From contig CALIJJ010000018.1 in assembly GCA_938017515.1 (NCBI GenBank), forward strand, positions 1 to 43,724: a stretch of 43,724 bases of DNA, read 5' to 3'. Below, one piece after another: positions 1 to 8,252 of the stretch (positions are counted from its first letter, which is position 1; every line of letters begins with the position of its first letter). This DNA comes from an uncultured Pseudanabaenaceae cyanobacterium. GTDB lineage: Bacteria; Cyanobacteriota; Cyanobacteriia; PCC-9006; JAAUQQ01. The notes under the pieces were generated by a model that was not told the origin of the DNA, searched no databases, and worked only from the letters and a program-made list of their open reading frames with translations. Both the position numbers and the translations under genes were made by a program.

Positions 1-275
1 CCGCTAACCAGACCCGTTATCCGTTGCCAAAGGTTCGATGTGCGGAATGTTTGGGCGATCGCAGCGGCTCCGGCGAGACCTAACGTCATTCCTAATCCCG
101 GCACAAAGGCCCAAGTCGGACTACTGGGTGCTAAACCCAAGACCGCGAAGATCAGGGTGCTGGCGGCGTGGAACATGAGGAGGGCGATCGCCACCAAGCT
201 CAAGGCAGACACAACTCTAACAACGCGATGCGTCTGCCTGGGCAGGGATGACTGGCTGGAATGACTGTGGTGCAT
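1..275 (-). CDS. Partial membrane protein, unrecognised
   Basis: Open frame running off the left edge of the window; the C-terminus is missing. About 91 residues are visible, starting MHHSHSSQSS with a His/Ser-rich polar head. Two hydrophobic segments follow (about residues 22-48 and 52-73, the second Gly/Ala rich), so it is an integral membrane protein with a cytoplasmic or metal-binding-looking N-terminus. A HIP1 site is in frame and codon use looks like that of the neighbours. It diverges from the phosphodiester glycosidase gene. No clear Shine-Dalgarno precedes the ATG at 275. I do not recognise the family. Confidence 0.6.
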   Translation of the reverse strand, partial: MHHSHSSQSSLPRQTHRVVRVVSALSLVAIALLMFHAASTLIFAVLGLAPSSPTWAFVPGLGMTLGLAGAAAIAQTFRTSNLWQRITGLVS

Positions 276-376
276 GCTCTAGAAAAAGAAGCTGGGATAG
301 GACTGGGCAGAATCCTTGTAAGATACAGCCGCTGCTGTTCGTCTATCAGCTAGCCTCCCAGATTTTTCTCTCCCAT

Positions 377-443
377 GAAATTTGAGCATTCGAAATTTGA
401 GTACTGGTAATGTGAGTGCTGGCAATGTGAGTACTGGTGGACA
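377..443. repeat. 15-bp tandem repeat before the glycosidase start
   Basis: GAAATTTGAGCATTC (377-391) is followed by GAAATTTGAGTACTG. This runs into three copies of a second 15-bp unit: TGAGTACTGGTAATG (399-413), TGAGTGCTGGCAATG (414-428) and TGAGTACTGGTGGAC (429-443). The array ends one base before the preferred ATG at 445, and its last unit supplies the GGTGG Shine-Dalgarno-like sequence. The period is a multiple of three, so the frame is open through it back to a TTG at 382. Confidence 0.8.
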
Positions 444-444
444 A

Positions 445-1464
445 ATGCATGCTAGAGGTCGGCGCATACTTCAGGAAAGTATGCTTTGGGGGGTGATGCT
501 CGCACCTCTGGTTTGGTATGGGACTGCAACATTGCAGCGTCCGGAGCGGGCAATGATCGATCGCCAACCCCTCTTTCAGGGCATTGCCTATAGCCGCCGG
601 GTTGAAACCCAGGATCGGCCCCAGCTCATCCACATCCTTGAAATTGACCTCACAGCACCTGGCCTTGAACCATTCTCTGCCCCCGGCTTTGAAGGGGCCA
701 CCCCCAATGCCTACGAGCCCATCGGTCAAGAAACCCTCGCCCAGCGCACCTCTGACTTTTTACAAGAACATCAGCTTCAGGTGGCGGTGAACGCTAACTT
801 CTTCTATCCCTTTCGGGAAGAGACACCGTGGAACTATGAGCCCCACGCTGGTCAGCCCGTCAATATGGGCGGGACTGCAATTTCTGAGGGTGAGCTGGTC
901 TCATTACCCCAGGAGCAGCGTCCGTCCCTATGCTTTTTGCCCGAACGCGGGACGCCTGGGTTAACCGATTCTCCACGAGCAGTCATTGTGGGCGATGGCA
1001 TTTGTTTCGCAGGGACTGAACAGGCTGTCTCGGGCAACACCATGCTCCTCGACAAGGGTCAGCCAACGACAGTGGTGCAGGACATTCTCAATGATGGTCA
1101 GCCCGCCAAACCCTATCCGATGAATATCGCAGCCCTTGACGCCACGGGCACCCGACTATGGCTCATTCTGGTTGACGGTAAACAGCCGTTTTATAGCGAG
1201 GGCATGACGCTCCAGGAAAGCATTGACCTTGTCCAGAGCCTGGGGGGAACAACGGCACTGCGACTGGATGGGGGTGGATCTACGACCTTAGCTGTTTCTA
1301 CTGCGGGAAGGGGGATTGCGGGAAAGGGTGAGGCTCAGACCGCCGCCGCGCTCAATGGCGCAGCGCCTCGGCTACTCAATGCGGTGATCCACGCAAAAAT
1401 CCCCGGACAGGAACGGCCCGTGGCCAATCATCTCGGTTTCTTTGCGGAGCCCTTACAACCATAA
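445..1464 (+). CDS. Phosphodiester glycosidase (NAGPA-like) domain protein
   Basis: About 339 residues. An N-terminal hydrophobic segment (about residues 10-25) suggests a membrane anchor or signal sequence, so the domain probably acts outside the cytoplasmic membrane. The rest matches the NAGPA / exopolysaccharide phosphodiester glycosidase family. The diagnostic part is the Gly-rich strand LRLDGGGSTTLAV near the C-terminus; 'NANFFYP' and 'MNIAALDATGTRLWLILVDG' also fit. The family hydrolyses sugar-1-phosphodiester bonds, but the bacterial substrate is generally unknown. The ATG at 445 is preferred because GGTGG lies just upstream and the protein then starts right before the basic/hydrophobic signal. 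An in-frame TTG at 382 would add 21 residues encoded only by a tandem repeat. The gene stands alone, divergent from the partial membrane protein. Confidence 0.85.
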   Translation: MHARGRRILQESMLWGVMLAPLVWYGTATLQRPERAMIDRQPLFQGIAYSRRVETQDRPQLIHILEIDLTAPGLEPFSAPGFEGATPNAYEPIGQETLAQRTSDFLQEHQLQVAVNANFFYPFREETPWNYEPHAGQPVNMGGTAISEGELVSLPQEQRPSLCFLPERGTPGLTDSPRAVIVGDGICFAGTEQAVSGNTMLLDKGQPTTVVQDILNDGQPAKPYPMNIAALDATGTRLWLILVDGKQPFYSEGMTLQESIDLVQSLGGTTALRLDGGGSTTLAVSTAGRGIAGKGEAQTAAALNGAAPRLLNAVIHAKIPGQERPVANHLGFFAEPLQP

Positions 1465-1541
1465 AGCTGAGATGAAGTCCGTATAGAGACGGAACTTTCC
1501 TAGCGGTGCGGAAATCGTAGGTTCTCAGGTGTATAAATTAT

Positions 1542-1560
1542 TGCCTGCATTTTGCGGGCA
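1542..1560 (+). promoter_or_regulatory. Hairpin in the leader of the 94-aa gene
   Basis: TGCCTGCA and TGCGGGCA (one G-T pair) form an 8-bp stem with a TTT loop, 38 nt before the ATG at 1599. A TATAAAT sequence lies immediately upstream and could be a -10 element, but there is no good -35. No T-tract follows, so this looks like a leader structure rather than a terminator. Confidence 0.35.
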
Positions 1561-1598
1561 GTCTCAGGGGCATCCGGATATCACCTGGAGCTTGCATT

Positions 1599-1883
1599 AT
1601 GACGATTGTTCAAACGCTTGCTGATCGTTATCAGCTACAGCACATCAGCAATATTGAAGTTGCAGCCCATGGTGGCGACCATCGGTTGACAGTCCATTGC
1701 CATGATGTGGACGCCGCCAACGCACTGTTTGAAGATGTTTTACTCGATGGCATTACGGTGCGAATCGATCTGCTGGCCCGAGACTTGGATTGCGCTCACA
1801 TTGAAGTGCGGGTCGAGAATCAAGTGTGGTTGAGCTACGACTTAGAAGATGTGGAAGCGATGCGCCAGATTTTTCTGAACTAA
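1599..1883 (+). CDS. Small hypothetical protein (94 aa)
   Basis: Compact acidic protein of 94 residues with no signal peptide or membrane segment. It is rich in His, Asp and Val in short alternating patterns (for example 'HRLTVHCHDVDAANALF' and 'HIEVRVENQVWLSYDLED'), which suggests a small alpha/beta fold. I do not recognise a family. A TGGAG sequence 8-12 nt before the ATG serves as ribosome binding site. It appears monocistronic: about 130 bp follow the glycosidase gene and about 200 bp precede the next gene. The 3' spacer contains degenerate copies of a CTTGGAGCTTGAG-like unit (about 1947-1986). Confidence 0.65.
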   Translation: MTIVQTLADRYQLQHISNIEVAAHGGDHRLTVHCHDVDAANALFEDVLLDGITVRIDLLARDLDCAHIEVRVENQVWLSYDLEDVEAMRQIFLN

Positions 1884-2090
1884 GCTTCTTGTTTTTGTCT
1901 GGGGTTGTCACTTCGTTGTTGCGACTGTCGGTATTCGACTGAATGTTCGGATCTTGGAGCTTGAGCTTGGACCTTGGAGCTTGGAGCTAATGGGGATTGA
2001 TGTTTGATGTCGCTAATCTGATTTGATGGGAGAAGGCGCTGGGCTCAGGTTGAGCACCGTTCAGGCGCTCTATTCTTTTCCGTTGCTCTC

Positions 2091-2678
2091 ATGTCCCTTG
2101 TAGACCTGCTCCAATCCCTTGATTCAGAACAGCTTCGGGATGTCGCCGAGTGGCTCCGCGAGACGGCTTCGGATTATGACTCAGTAGGGCAGCAGCCGGA
2201 GGCAGACTGTTTGCGATCGCAGGCCTCCAAACTAGAAATACTCGTCTCAGAACTAACCGCTCCAGAAAGCTTGTCCCCAGAAAGTTTATCCCTAGAAAGC
2301 TTGCCCCCAGAAAGCTTGTCTCCAGAACAAGTCACCTCACAGCAGACAGCATCACCTCTTCAAGATGCCTGCCAACAAAGTCCTGAAGTCTCTGCTTCTG
2401 CGAGCAGCCCTGCCGCAGTGATTCGCCGCAAACATCGCCGGACGGACCCAGCCCAGGTGATCAAAGGATGGCTTCAGTCGCGAGAGGATGCCTCAGAGCT
2501 GGCTTACTTGCTGATGGGGGATGGTGCCACCGTGCGGCAGAGGCTAGGGGACGGTGGTGACGAAGTCTCCGAGCCTTGTTCTTCTGATGAGATGGAAGAC
2601 GCCTACCGCAGTGGCCAATTCACGATTTTGGCTGGTGCAGACTATCTGGCGGACTATTTTGTGAGAGAAGAAGCCTAG
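2091..2678 (+). CDS. Hypothetical acidic protein with Pro-Glu-Ser-Leu repeat linker
   Basis: 195 residues in three parts. The N-terminus (about 1-55) is predicted helical ('LLQSLDSEQLRDVAEWLRET'). A linker of about 4.5 copies of the pentapeptide (S/P)PESL is encoded by 15-bp tandem units at 2262-2330 (CCAGAAAGCTTGTCC and variants). The C-terminal half begins 'RRKHRRTDPAQVIKGWLQ' and ends in an acidic 'DYLADYFVREEA'. There is no signal peptide or membrane helix. The two conserved-looking ends joined by a variable linker suggest an adaptor or regulatory protein, but I do not recognise it. The stop codon is the first arm of a 9-bp hairpin. Confidence 0.7.
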   Translation: MSLVDLLQSLDSEQLRDVAEWLRETASDYDSVGQQPEADCLRSQASKLEILVSELTAPESLSPESLSLESLPPESLSPEQVTSQQTASPLQDACQQSPEVSASASSPAAVIRRKHRRTDPAQVIKGWLQSREDASELAYLLMGDGATVRQRLGDGGDEVSEPCSSDEMEDAYRSGQFTILAGADYLADYFVREEA

Positions 2679-2700
2679 AATGCCTTGGGAGAAGGCATTC
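2678..2700 (+). terminator. Hairpin at the gene end, no T-tract
   Basis: GAATGCCTT (2678-2686) and AAGGCATTC (2692-2700) form a perfect 9-bp stem with loop GGGAG, starting on the last base of the TAG stop codon. There is no run of T after it, so it may be a U-less terminator or a 3' mRNA-stabilising hairpin. Confidence 0.5.
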
Positions 2701-2746
2701 CCGAGAATATAAGGGCAGCGTAAAAGAGAAAATTAAATCAATAGAA

Positions 2747-2797
2747 ATGCGTAAAGTGGCTGGAATCATAGCGGCGATCGCTGTTGTTTATTACTAA
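2747..2797 (+). other. Candidate 16-codon hydrophobic micro-ORF
   Basis: ATG to TAA encoding MRKVAGIIAAIAVVYY: two basic residues, then a short hydrophobic stretch ending in two Tyr. It lies in a non-coding gap and includes a HIP1 octamer. There is no convincing Shine-Dalgarno (only A-rich sequence upstream), and an ORF this short can easily arise by chance. Confidence 0.2.
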
Positions 2798-2825
2798 GCC
2801 CGTCCTCGGCGCTCTGTCGCGACCG

Positions 2826-2855
2826 TTTGCTCATGACTCGTTTGCTCATGACTGT
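2826..2855. repeat. 15-bp tandem duplication
   Basis: TTTGCTCATGACTCG (2826-2840) is directly followed by TTTGCTCATGACTGT (2841-2855), in the spacer 5' of the SH3b gene. Confidence 0.75.
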
Positions 2856-2929
2856 TGTGTCACGCGCTGAGGCTGGCTGTGCATCTGCCAGTGACTCGTG
2901 AATTGACAGCATTCAAACGCGCTTCTTCT

Positions 2930-3676
2930 ATGCCACTGCACCCGCGTTTTCGCCAGCTCTGTGTCCAGCCACTCTGGGCCCTTGGCAGCACAGCCTTCAT
3001 CTTGACCTCCCTGGTGTTTATCCGACCTGCGGAAACGGCTCTCTCGGAGTTTGCCTGGGTTTCAACGCTAGATGCTGATGGCTATGTCAATGTTCGTTCT
3101 CGTCCCTCCAGTTACTATTCAAAGATTGAGGCGAGAGCTGACCGGGGGACCAAGCTGGAGGTGATTCGCCGGGAAACGGCCAGCGATGGCTATTACTGGT
3201 ATCAGGTGCGATCGCAACAAACTGGCAGCGGCAATGTCACGGGCTGGGTTCGAGGCGATCTGGTGAGCTTCTCGGCTCCGATTACCACTCCTCAGCGTGA
3301 AGCAAATCGTTGTGCAAACACCCTCCAGAAAATCGAAACTCGCCTTGATGCCGTGGCTGGTGTGACGTTGGAGTCTAGCCGCCAGCAAGCCCATGAATTT
3401 CAGGATGGACCCCAGGCACGAGCCATGGTGCAGATTTTTTCCTTCAGTGGTGAGGGGAGAACGGAGCTGATGTATTCCACCGTGATGCTGAATCGGATGG
3501 CGGGGGAGGCGATCGCCCACTGCCCTGACCTCGCTGCTGTCCGCTTTTCCGCCCATCGTACGGACTGGTATCAGGATTATGGTTTGCTACCGGGAGATCT
3601 AGTGCGGGGCTTTGTTTGTGACCCCGATTATGGTGAGAAAAGCCCCCCTCGTTGGGGCGAGATGATTTGTTTGTAG
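2930..3676 (+). CDS. Exported SH3b-domain protein
   Basis: About 248 residues from the ATG at 2930. The N-terminus has basic residues followed by a hydrophobic stretch (about 11-30), a likely signal peptide or anchor. A bacterial SH3 domain follows (about 45-107): 'DADGYVNVRSRPS' is the classic start and 'YYWYQVRSQ' and 'GWVRGDLV' the later strands. Such domains usually bind peptidoglycan or mediate periplasmic contacts. The C-terminal half has four Cys (in RCAN, HCPD, VCDP, ICL), which could form disulfides if exported; I do not recognise that half. A TTG at 2855 would add 25 residues, partly from a tandem duplication, and would bury the signal, so 2930 is preferred. Confidence 0.75.
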   Translation: MPLHPRFRQLCVQPLWALGSTAFILTSLVFIRPAETALSEFAWVSTLDADGYVNVRSRPSSYYSKIEARADRGTKLEVIRRETASDGYYWYQVRSQQTGSGNVTGWVRGDLVSFSAPITTPQREANRCANTLQKIETRLDAVAGVTLESSRQQAHEFQDGPQARAMVQIFSFSGEGRTELMYSTVMLNRMAGEAIAHCPDLAAVRFSAHRTDWYQDYGLLPGDLVRGFVCDPDYGEKSPPRWGEMICL

Positions 3677-3715
3677 AGGGGATCGATGGTCTCGGGAGGC
3701 CATGGGGCATGGGTC

Positions 3716-3770
3716 GGTCATGAGTCGGCGCTAGCAGAGCTGCGCGTGGTGTTGCTAGCGCTCCATGACC
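3716..3770. repeat. Two-tier inverted repeat
   Basis: The outer arms GGTCATG (3716-3722) and CATGACC (3764-3770) enclose perfect 9-bp inner arms GCGCTAGCA (3728-3736) and TGCTAGCGC (3753-3761), with a 16-nt loop. GGGTC at 3711 offers an alternative outer pairing with GACCC. It lies 40 bp after the SH3b gene and 45 bp before rbgA. Without a T-tract it is either a structured terminator or an interspersed palindrome. Confidence 0.6.
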
Positions 3771-3814
3771 CATTACGCGTCATACTCTAATGAGATTCTT
3801 GCGCAGCGCAGCCC

Positions 3815-4678
3815 ATGTCTTCCCCCGCCATCCAGTGGTATCCCGGCCACATCGCCAAAGCCGAGCGTTTGCTCCAGGACCAGCTCAAAAAAGTGGATGT
3901 GGTCTTGGAAGTACGGGATGCACGGATTCCCCTCTCGACTCACCATCCCCGCGTGGACCACTGGGTGGGGGAAAAGGAGCGGGTTCTCGTGCTGAACCGG
4001 GTGGATATGATTCCGGCGGCAACGCGGGAGCAGTGGGAATTGTGGTTTCGCGCCAATGGTCAGGCGATTATTTTTACCGATGCCCAAAACGGCAAGGGAA
4101 CGAAGGGCTTGGCCAAGGCGGCGGCCCAGGCCGGAGCCAAGATGAATGCGCGGCGGGTGAAGCGGGGAATGAAGCCCCGGGCCGTGCGAGCGGTGATGAT
4201 TGGATTTCCCAATGTGGGGAAGTCGGCGTTGATTAACCGGCTGGTGCAAAAGCGGGTGGTGGAAAGTGCCCGCAAACCAGGGGTGACGCGATCGCTGCGC
4301 TGGGTGCGGGTTGGCAAGGAGCTCGATTTGCTCGATGCGCCGGGGGTGTTGCCTGCGAAACTGGATGACCAAGCGGCGGCAGTGAAGCTAGCGCTGTGCG
4401 ATGACATTGGCCAAGCCGCCTATGACAATCAGCGTGTGGCCTCGGAGTTAGTGGAGCAACTTAAGGCGTTGCAAAGCCTTGAGGCGGCGCCCGTGAATCA
4501 GCAGGTGCTGTGCGATCGCTATGGCGTGGACGAGGATGCTTTCACCGGCGAAGAGTACATCCTGGCGGTGGCCGATGAACGCTACCAGGGCGATCGCGAA
4601 CGCACGGCCCGCCACATTCTCAATGATTTTCGCAAGGGCATCCTAGGCAAAATTCCCCTAGAGCTGCCGCCGACCTGA
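3815..4678 (+). CDS. rbgA: Ribosome biogenesis GTPase RbgA/YlqF
   Basis: 287 residues, normal for the family. RbgA is a circularly permuted GTPase that promotes late 50S subunit maturation. The G motifs appear in the permuted order expected: G4 NRVD at residues 61-64, G1 GFPNVGKS at 130-137, G3 DAPG at 174-177. The N-terminus 'IQWYPGHIAKAERLL' with the WYPGHM-like signature is typical, and the C-terminal helical region continues to 'RKGILGKIPLELP'. A run of basic residues (KMNARRVKRGMKPRAVR, about 109-125) lies before G1. The ATG at 3815 is clear from family alignment. The AI-2E-family permease gene follows after about 110 bp. Confidence 0.93.
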   Translation: MSSPAIQWYPGHIAKAERLLQDQLKKVDVVLEVRDARIPLSTHHPRVDHWVGEKERVLVLNRVDMIPAATREQWELWFRANGQAIIFTDAQNGKGTKGLAKAAAQAGAKMNARRVKRGMKPRAVRAVMIGFPNVGKSALINRLVQKRVVESARKPGVTRSLRWVRVGKELDLLDAPGVLPAKLDDQAAAVKLALCDDIGQAAYDNQRVASELVEQLKALQSLEAAPVNQQVLCDRYGVDEDAFTGEEYILAVADERYQGDRERTARHILNDFRKGILGKIPLELPPT

Positions 4679-4788
4679 AGGGCAAGTGTGGTTTGATGGC
4701 AGCGCTTGGGGGCGATCGAGTAGCGCTTCGGTTGCCCTAGGGCTCACAATAGACAGAGAATTAGTGGTCTTTCAATCGGTTGGCCTCA

Positions 4789-5916
4789 ATGCCCGAACAG
4801 CGGTTTTCCGTCTCCCTCTCTACGATTTTGGTCATTGGCGCGATCGGCCTAGGGACGGTCATCCTCTGGCAGGTGCGCAGCTTGCTGATCATTGTCATGA
4901 CCTCGGTGATTGTGGCGGCGGCGATCGCCCCGGTGGTCGATCAGTTTGAACGCTGGCGACTTCCCCGCTGGTTAGCGACGATCGCAGCTTACCTGGGCTT
5001 TATTTCAACCCTCGTGGGTGTGGGTCTGCTGATTGGTCCGACGGTCATCCAGCAGATTGATACGTTGATTCGGCGGTTGCCCACCTTCATTGACGTGCTG
5101 CGGCGCTTGGCCGAGGCAAATACTGAGCGCCTTGGGGAAGAGCAGGCAGCCCTAATTCGCGAATTTCTGGATTTTCAGGCCCTGGGGCGTTGGGTCATCG
5201 GCTCCACCCAAAATCTGGTGCTCCAATCCTATGGCCTGACGCGCAATATTTTGGGCAGTTTGCTGAGCGTCATTCTGGCGCTCTTTATTTCAGGCTATAT
5301 GGTGGCCGACAGCCGCACACTCCTGCGGGGGCTGGTGCAGCTGATTCCCCAACCCTGGGAGGATCGTATCGCGGCGCAGATGCGCCCCGTTGGGGGTCGG
5401 ATGGGTGGCTACATTCGGGGTCGTTTTCTCGTGTCGGCGGTGTTGGGGGTGGCGACGACGTTGGGTCTAAGTTTGCTGGGTCTGAAGGAGTATGCGATTG
5501 GTTTGGGGGCGATCGCCGCAGTCACCAACCTAATTCCGTTTTTGGGTCCACTCCTCGGTGCTATTCCAGCACTGCTGGTGTCGTTCTCAGCGGGAGGCTG
5601 GGTGCCGCTGTGGGTGCTGATTTTGTTTGTTGTGATTCAGAATGTTGAGACCTATGTGTTGGACCCGCTGTTGGTGGGGTCTTCCGTCGGTGTCCATCCG
5701 CTCTATCAGCTTCTCGCCGTGCTGGGGGGGGCGCAGCTCCTGGGCATTATTGGCGCATTGATTGTCCCGCCCTGGGTCGCGGGGGCGACGGTGTTGTTGG
5801 AGAATCTCTATCTGAGGCCAAAACTGATTGCCGAGCGACGGCAGATGGTGCTGTCAAAGACTGCCAAGGAGTCAGTGGCGGCGGCGGCAACTGAGGCGGC
5901 GATCGCCAATCAATAA
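4789..5916 (+). CDS. AI-2E family transporter (PerM/YdiK-like)
   Basis: 375 residues with about seven to eight hydrophobic segments: an N-terminal pair at about 8-50, one near 65-90, a large soluble loop at about 95-150, then a cluster from 150 to 340. This is the layout of the AI-2E exporter / PerM family. The family includes the proposed autoinducer-2 exporter TqsA, but most members, cyanobacterial ones included, have no proven substrate; some are Na+/H+ antiporters. The ATG at 4789 is preferred over an in-frame TTG at 4780. The C-terminal tail is Ala-rich and basic. The final codons and the TAA are part of an 18-bp tandem repeat. Confidence 0.88.
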   Translation: MPEQRFSVSLSTILVIGAIGLGTVILWQVRSLLIIVMTSVIVAAAIAPVVDQFERWRLPRWLATIAAYLGFISTLVGVGLLIGPTVIQQIDTLIRRLPTFIDVLRRLAEANTERLGEEQAALIREFLDFQALGRWVIGSTQNLVLQSYGLTRNILGSLLSVILALFISGYMVADSRTLLRGLVQLIPQPWEDRIAAQMRPVGGRMGGYIRGRFLVSAVLGVATTLGLSLLGLKEYAIGLGAIAAVTNLIPFLGPLLGAIPALLVSFSAGGWVPLWVLILFVVIQNVETYVLDPLLVGSSVGVHPLYQLLAVLGGAQLLGIIGALIVPPWVAGATVLLENLYLRPKLIAERRQMVLSKTAKESVAAAATEAAIANQ

Positions 5917-5970
5917 GCGATCGCCAATCAATAGAGAATCAGCAACCAATAGAAGGCCAGCAAAAACTAA
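5899..5970. repeat. 18-bp tandem repeat carrying the stop codon
   Basis: Two near-identical units, GCGATCGCCAATCAATAA (5899-5916) and GCGATCGCCAATCAATAG (5917-5934), are followed by two diverged ones, AGAATCAGCAACCAATAG (5935-5952) and AAGGCCAGCAAAAACTAA (5953-5970). The first contains the permease stop codon. All four end in an in-frame stop (TAA, TAG, TAG, TAA). Confidence 0.85.
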
Positions 5971-6016
5971 AAAATGCCCTGCATCCGAACCGATCCATCG
6001 GAGAATGCAGGGCATT
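5969..6016 (-). terminator. Intrinsic terminator of pnp
   Basis: Read on the minus strand, AATGCCCTGCAT pairs perfectly with ATGCAGGGCATT (plus-strand arms 5973-5984 and 6005-6016). CCGA/TCGG extends the stem inside, and a T-run (complement of 5969-5974) follows. It lies 92 bp beyond the pnp stop, between pnp and the convergent permease gene. Confidence 0.8.
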
Positions 6017-6056
6017 GGTTTGGCCTAGGTTTGCCATCGTCGTTGCTCAGCTTTTA

Positions 6057-6088
6057 GGAAAGCGTCCACAGAGGAAAGCGTCCACAAT
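6057..6088. repeat. 16-bp tandem duplication 3' of pnp
   Basis: GGAAAGCGTCCACAGA (6057-6072) is followed by GGAAAGCGTCCACAAT (6073-6088), 20 bp beyond the pnp stop codon. Confidence 0.75.
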
Positions 6089-6107
6089 GACGACGGCATC
6101 TTGCTTT

Positions 6108-8252
6108 TTACAGACCGGCTTCAGCCCGTGCTTTCTCAGCATCATCGGGATGAATGCCCAGACGCGTCAGATTGATGCGATTACGGCTGTCGATCTCTCG
6201 GATCTTAATCACCACAGAATCCCCGACGGAGACTTCGTCCTCCACCTTGCCGACACGATGCTCCGCCAACTGGGAAATGTGGATCATGCCTTCTTTTCCG
6301 GGCAGGAACTCCACAAATGCCCCGATGGGGATAATCCGCGTCACCTTACCGGCGTAGACATCACCTGCGCTGACTCGCTTAGTCATGCCGTCGATGATGG
6401 CCAGGGCCTGCTTGGCACCGGCACCATCCAAGGATGAAACCACCACGGTACCGTCATCGTCGATGTCCACCTTCGCGCCCGTGCGCTCGGTGATGCCCTT
6501 GATGGTTTTGCCGCCAGGACCAATCACCAGACCAATCAAGTCGGGGTCAATCTTGAGGGAGAGGAGACGAGGAGCGTAGGGTGACAACTCCTCGGCCGGT
6601 TCCTGGATCGCTTCCATCATCTTGCCGAGGATGTGCGTCCGGGCAGGCAAGGCCTGATTAATCGCTTCTGCGATGGTCTCCATGGGCAGACCATGGATTT
6701 TCATGTCCATTTGCAGAGCCGTGATGCCTTCGTCGGTGCCCGCCACCTTGAAGTCCATGTCACCGAGGAAGTCCTCGAAGCCCTGAATGTCGGTCAGGAC
6801 TCGAACCTCTTTGCCTTCACGGATCAGTCCCATCGCGGCACCGCTGACGGGTTTGCTGATCGGTACACCAGCATTCATGAGCGACAGAGTTGAACCGCAG
6901 ACTGAGCCCATGGAGGTGGAGCCGTCCGACGATAGACATTCGGAGACAACGCGAATGACGTAGGGGAAGGAGTCCTGTTGCGGCAATACTGGCTTGAGTG
7001 CGCGCTCAGCCAGGGCACCATGGCCCACTTCACGACGACCAGGCGATCGCATCGGTCGGGCCTCACCCACAGAGTAAGGCGGGAAGTTGTAGTGGTGCAT
7101 GTAGCGCTTTTCAGTGTCGGGATGCAAATCATCCGTCATCTGAGCATCGCCAGGGGTACCCAGGGTCACCACCGACATCACCTGGGTCAGACCCCGCTGG
7201 AAGACACCAGAGCCATGGACCCGAGGGGGCAGCAGGCCGACGCGGCAGGAAATGGGCCGAACTTCGTCGAGTTTGCGACCATCCACCCGGACACCCTCGT
7301 CGATGACGCGCTTACGCATCAGCTTTTTGGTCAACCCTTTGAAGGTCTTGTCCAAAAGCTTGCCATCTTCCTCAAAGGCCAGGGCAACTTCGTCGCCTTC
7401 CTTGAGGGCTCCAACGGCTTCTACGACTGTGGCTTTCAGTTCATCGAGGGCCGCATCCCGCTCCACCTTGCCGTGCTCAGCCTCAAGAATCTTCTTGATG
7501 CCCTTCTCGGCCTTCTTCGTGACGAAGGTGACGACCTTCTTATTTTCCTCGGGCTCCGTCGGCTTCTCGTACTTAATGCCGAGTTCGTCCAGCAGCTCAC
7601 GCTGGGCTTTGATCAGATCTTGAACAGCTTCATAGCCGAATTCGATCGCTTCGATCACGTCATGCTCGGGCAACTGATTGGCCCCAGCTTCCACCATGAT
7701 GATGCCTTCGTCGGTGCCAGCAACCACGAGGTCGAGGTCACCCTCTGCAATCTCTGCAAAGGTGGGATTGATGATGAAATCATCACCGACCAAACCCACA
7801 CGAACCCCGGCCATCGGTCCATAAAAGGGGATCTGAGCAATCAGCGTGGCGATGGATGCGCCCGTGACGGCCAGGACATCCGGCGGGACGTTCTCATCCA
7901 TGGAGAGCGTTGTTGCCACGACCTGAAGGTCATCGCGAATCCACTGGGGAAACAGCGGACGCATGGGGCGGTCAATCAGCCGGCAGGTTAGCGTTCCACG
8001 CTCGGGGGGACGGCCCTCCCGACGTAGAAACCCTCCGGGAATGCGGCCTGCTGCATACTGACGCTCTTCGTAATCGACTAGCAATGGTAGGAAATCAATT
8101 CCATCCCGGGCACGACCCCGTGTTGCTGTGACCAGAACAGCCGTCTCGCCCGACTGAATTAACGCACAACCACCGGCCTGTGGAGCGAGTAGGCCAACCT
8201 TCAGCCGAATGTCCCTTCCGTCAAAGGAGATCGACTTATCAATTTCTTGCAT
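6108..8252 (-). CDS. pnp: Polynucleotide phosphorylase
   Basis: 714 residues, the usual length. PNPase degrades RNA 3'-5' by phosphorolysis and can also synthesise heteropolymeric tails, which in cyanobacteria substitute for poly(A) polymerase activity. Domains in order: first RNase PH core (about 10-145), helical linker (about 240-320), second RNase PH core (about 320-550, with '[13 protein letters not shown]' and '[14 protein letters not shown]'), KH domain (about 550-615, '[17 protein letters not shown]') and S1 domain (about 620-695, '[29 protein letters not shown]'-type, shown here by '[15 protein letters not shown]'). The ATG at 8252 gives the canonical N-terminus '[20 protein letters not shown]'. 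It is last in a minus-strand series after the RodZ-like and oxidoreductase genes, but 233 bp separate it from the latter, so it probably has its own promoter. Confidence 0.97.
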   Translation of the reverse strand: MQEIDKSISFDGRDIRLKVGLLAPQAGGCALIQSGETAVLVTATRGRARDGIDFLPLLVDYEERQYAAGRIPGGFLRREGRPPERGTLTCRLIDRPMRPLFPQWIRDDLQVVATTLSMDENVPPDVLAVTGASIATLIAQIPFYGPMAGVRVGLVGDDFIINPTFAEIAEGDLDLVVAGTDEGIIMVEAGANQLPEHDVIEAIEFGYEAVQDLIKAQRELLDELGIKYEKPTEPEENKKVVTFVTKKAEKGIKKILEAEHGKVERDAALDELKATVVEAVGALKEGDEVALAFEEDGKLLDKTFKGLTKKLMRKRVIDEGVRVDGRKLDEVRPISCRVGLLPPRVHGSGVFQRGLTQVMSVVTLGTPGDAQMTDDLHPDTEKRYMHHYNFPPYSVGEARPMRSPGRREVGHGALAERALKPVLPQQDSFPYVIRVVSECLSSDGSTSMGSVCGSTLSLMNAGVPISKPVSGAAMGLIREGKEVRVLTDIQGFEDFLGDMDFKVAGTDEGITALQMDMKIHGLPMETIAEAINQALPARTHILGKMMEAIQEPAEELSPYAPRLLSLKIDPDLIGLVIGPGGKTIKGITERTGAKVDIDDDGTVVVSSLDGAGAKQALAIIDGMTKRVSAGDVYAGKVTRIIPIGAFVEFLPGKEGMIHISQLAEHRVGKVEDEVSVGDSVVIKIREIDSRNRINLTRLGIHPDDAEKARAEAGL

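Noticed and set aside
6978..7991. Open frame of 337 codons opposite pnp
   Set aside because: It is entirely antisense to the conserved pnp gene and has no recognisable domain; a shadow caused by GC bias.
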